Below are positions 5,414 to 6,677 of a stretch of 6,677 bases of DNA, piece after piece (position 1 is the first letter of the stretch; every line of letters starts with the position of its first letter). The stretch spans positions 1 through 6,677 of the forward strand of contig JALTHV010000325.1 of NCBI GenBank assembly GCA_027004315.1. Reading direction: 5' to 3'. Position numbers and translations under genes: made by a program. This DNA comes from Deltaproteobacteria bacterium (GTDB lineage: Bacteria > Desulfobacterota > Dissulfuribacteria > Dissulfuribacterales > UBA3076). Under the pieces are notes generated by a model, which was not told the origin of the DNA, did no database searches, and worked only from the letters and a program-made list of their open reading frames with translations.

Positions 5414-6504
5414 CTTGCCTCCTCGGATCTTTGAGATTTCTCTCTTATCTTTCTGGGCACATAGTTACAGAAAGGCTCCTCTGCAAGGTAGTCCCCGTAG
5501 ACTGCATAGGCCCTGGCCCTGCACCCTCCACAGACCTGGATATACTCGCAGGAACCGCACCGTCCCTTGTAACAGGAGAAGTCTCTGAGTTCCTTAAATA
5601 GTGGACTCTCCATCCAGATTTCCCTGAATCTGTGCTCATGTATATTTCCTGCCGATAATGGGAAATAACTACAGGGAAGCACATCTCCATCTACATTTAT
5701 AAATGCAATCAACTGGCCTGCCAGACAGCCCTTAGAGCCGCCAGTAGAAAACTTGAGGCTCCTAGGCCTCAGTGTTATGCCCTCCTTCTTGGCCATCTGG
5801 AGTCGGATTCGATAGTAATGCGGGGCGCAGGTAGGTCTGACAAGGAGTTCCTTCTCTCCCTTTTCCATCTCGTAGTGCCACTTAAGGATAGACTCATAGT
5901 CTTCTGCAGAGATGAGCTCATCCATGATCTTCCCCCCCCGTCCGGTAGGCACTATCATGAACATATACCAGGCAGTAGCCCCCAGTTCCTTGGCAAATCT
6001 GTAGACCGAGGGGATATCTTTCTGGTTCCTTCGAGTAAACGAAGAATTGATCAAAAAGGGTATGCCGTTCTCTCTGAAGAGTCGAGCTGCATTGACCATT
6101 GATTTGAATGCACCTGGCTGCTGCCGGAAGTTGTCGTGGACCTCGGCCGTGGCTCCATCCATACTCAGAGATACTATACATATACCGGAATCCTTGATCC
6201 GGCTACAGACCTTCGGAGTCACAAAGGTGCCATTAGTGGCAAGACACATCCTCAGACCCTTTTCTGCACCATGCCGGGCGATCTCAAATACATCCCTTCT
6301 CATCAGGGGTTCTCCCCCAGACAGGACTATTACCGGTTTAGAAAAACTCGCTATATCGTCCAGGATCCTGAAGGCCTCTGAAGTGGGGAAGTCCGGGTGC
6401 TCTTTGGCAGTGAGCTCTGATGAAGATCTACAGTGTACGCAATGGAGGTTACATCGCCGGGTTATCTCCCATGCCAGCCATTTAGGTTCAAATTTCATAG
6501 ACAT
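5410..6504 (-). CDS. ahbD: AhbD-like radical SAM/SPASM heme b synthase
   Basis: This is a radical SAM enzyme of the AhbC/AhbD/NirJ group. Counting from the ATG at 6504 (364 residues), the 4Fe-4S/SAM motif is CNLHCVHC with Cys18, Cys22 and Cys25, preceded by LAWEITRR as in AhbD (WE-TR-CNL-C-HCR). SGGEPL is at 62-67, and CAPHYYRI with Cys226 is typical of the group. The C-terminal SPASM-type region holds Cys260, 278, 311, 316, 319, 325, 328 and 346, enough for further Fe-S clusters, including the CGGCRARAYA block. AhbD removes two propionate carboxyls of Fe-coproporphyrin III to form the vinyl groups of heme b. The gene heads the operon and overlaps hemE by ATGA, which supports a tetrapyrrole role. 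TTG 6507 and ATG 6498 are alternative starts; a weak GGA lies 10 bases before ATG 6504. A related function (AhbC, NirJ) cannot be excluded. Confidence 0.8.
   Translation of the reverse strand: MSMKFEPKWLAWEITRRCNLHCVHCRSSSELTAKEHPDFPTSEAFRILDDIASFSKPVIVLSGGEPLMRRDVFEIARHGAEKGLRMCLATNGTFVTPKVCSRIKDSGICIVSLSMDGATAEVHDNFRQQPGAFKSMVNAARLFRENGIPFLINSSFTRRNQKDIPSVYRFAKELGATAWYMFMIVPTGRGGKIMDELISAEDYESILKWHYEMEKGEKELLVRPTCAPHYYRIRLQMAKKEGITLRPRSLKFSTGGSKGCLAGQLIAFINVDGDVLPCSYFPLSAGNIHEHRFREIWMESPLFKELRDFSCYKGRCGSCEYIQVCGGCRARAYAVYGDYLAEEPFCNYVPRKIREKSQRSEEAR
5418..5424 (-). promoter_or_regulatory. Strong Shine-Dalgarno of hemE (GAGGAGG)
   Basis: On the minus strand GAGGAGG stands four bases before the hemE ATG, inside the last codons of the upstream radical SAM gene. 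It fixes the hemE start at 5413 and contrasts with hemH, which has no well-spaced site. Confidence 0.8.
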
Positions 6505-6573
6505 CAATCTAACATCCAGAATTCACTATGACAATATGCTTCATCCCAGATTATGCAGCAGCCAGGTTAGAAT

Positions 6574-6589
6574 CCAGAATTGTGTCTGG
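6574..6589. repeat. CCAGA-N6-TCTGG dyad upstream of the operon
   Basis: This is a perfect 5-base inverted repeat with a 6-base spacer. Its left part belongs to a 10-base direct repeat, ATCCAGAATT, at 6572-6581 and again at 6514-6523, closer to the first gene. It could be an operator, but the arms are short and no clear promoter was found near it. Confidence 0.25.
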
Positions 6590-6599
6590 GCGTAAGTTA

Positions 6600-6677
6600 T
6601 CAATAAATCCTGGCAACTTCGATGTAACTGATCACAGGGTGCTTCTTTTGGAAACGATTTGCGTTAGCCCTGTAGTT
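6600..6677 (-). CDS. Possible 3' end of an upstream gene, cut by the window edge
   Basis: On the minus strand one frame is open from the window edge to a TGA at 6602-6600 (25 codons), ending in FQKKHPVISYIEVARIY. The composition looks protein-like, but the stretch is too short to identify or to separate from chance. If real, the gene ends about 95 bp before the ahbD-like start and could be in the same transcript. Confidence 0.2.
   Translation of the reverse strand, partial: NYRANANRFQKKHPVISYIEVARIY

Noticed and set aside
6047..6595. Plus-strand open frame of 182 codons
   Set aside because: It is antisense to the well-conserved radical SAM gene, whose motifs are all present on the minus strand, and its own product has no recognisable domain.

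Overview
The window looks like chromosome of an anaerobic bacterium, most likely of the Desulfobacterota (delta-proteobacterial) type. The reasons are a heme gene cluster headed by a radical-SAM AhbD-like gene, the closeness of its ferrochelatase to the 'LNMGGP…LFSDREII' form I associate with Geobacter-like species, a DUF1015 protein, and frequent AGG and ATA codons. The phylum is an inference and no species can be named.

Layout. At 1-36 is the outer end of a dispersed repeat that continues out of the window. A complete DUF1015 gene runs on + from 98 to 1429. Between it and the heme operon lies about 300 bp with a near-consensus promoter motif, an imperfect palindrome and the frameshifted remains of a small exported coiled-coil protein (about 1511-1736, +). 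The rest of the window is a minus-strand operon read from right to left: ahbD-like radical SAM/SPASM enzyme (5410-6504), hemE (4388-5413), hemH (3120-4082) and hemY (1729-3132). The ahbD/hemE junction is a 4-bp ATGA overlap and the hemH/hemY junction a 13-bp overlap, as expected of a tightly coupled operon.

The exception is the hemE/hemH junction, where a 298-bp non-coding element (4084-4381) has been inserted. It has GTAACCGTTCAC-type terminal inverted repeats and is flanked by a perfect 8-bp direct repeat, CTATCATC (4076-4083 and 4382-4389). Removing the element and one copy of the repeat gives TGATG, in which the hemE stop and the hemH start overlap. The target duplication therefore left both the hemE stop codon and the hemH start codon intact. 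The element is a composite of one truncated and one complete repeat unit, and the complete unit contains a 30-bp-armed inverted repeat. The GTAA ends and 8-bp duplication resemble the IS66 family, which would make it a non-autonomous (MITE-like) derivative.

Pathway. HemE makes coproporphyrinogen III, HemY oxidises the porphyrinogen, and HemH inserts iron. The usual coproporphyrinogen decarboxylase (HemN or HemF) and ChdC/HemQ are not in the window. The AhbD-like enzyme belongs to a family that decarboxylates Fe-coproporphyrin III to heme b, so the four genes could form a complete route from uroporphyrinogen III to heme. Against this, the HemH N-terminal motif looks like a protoporphyrin-type ferrochelatase.
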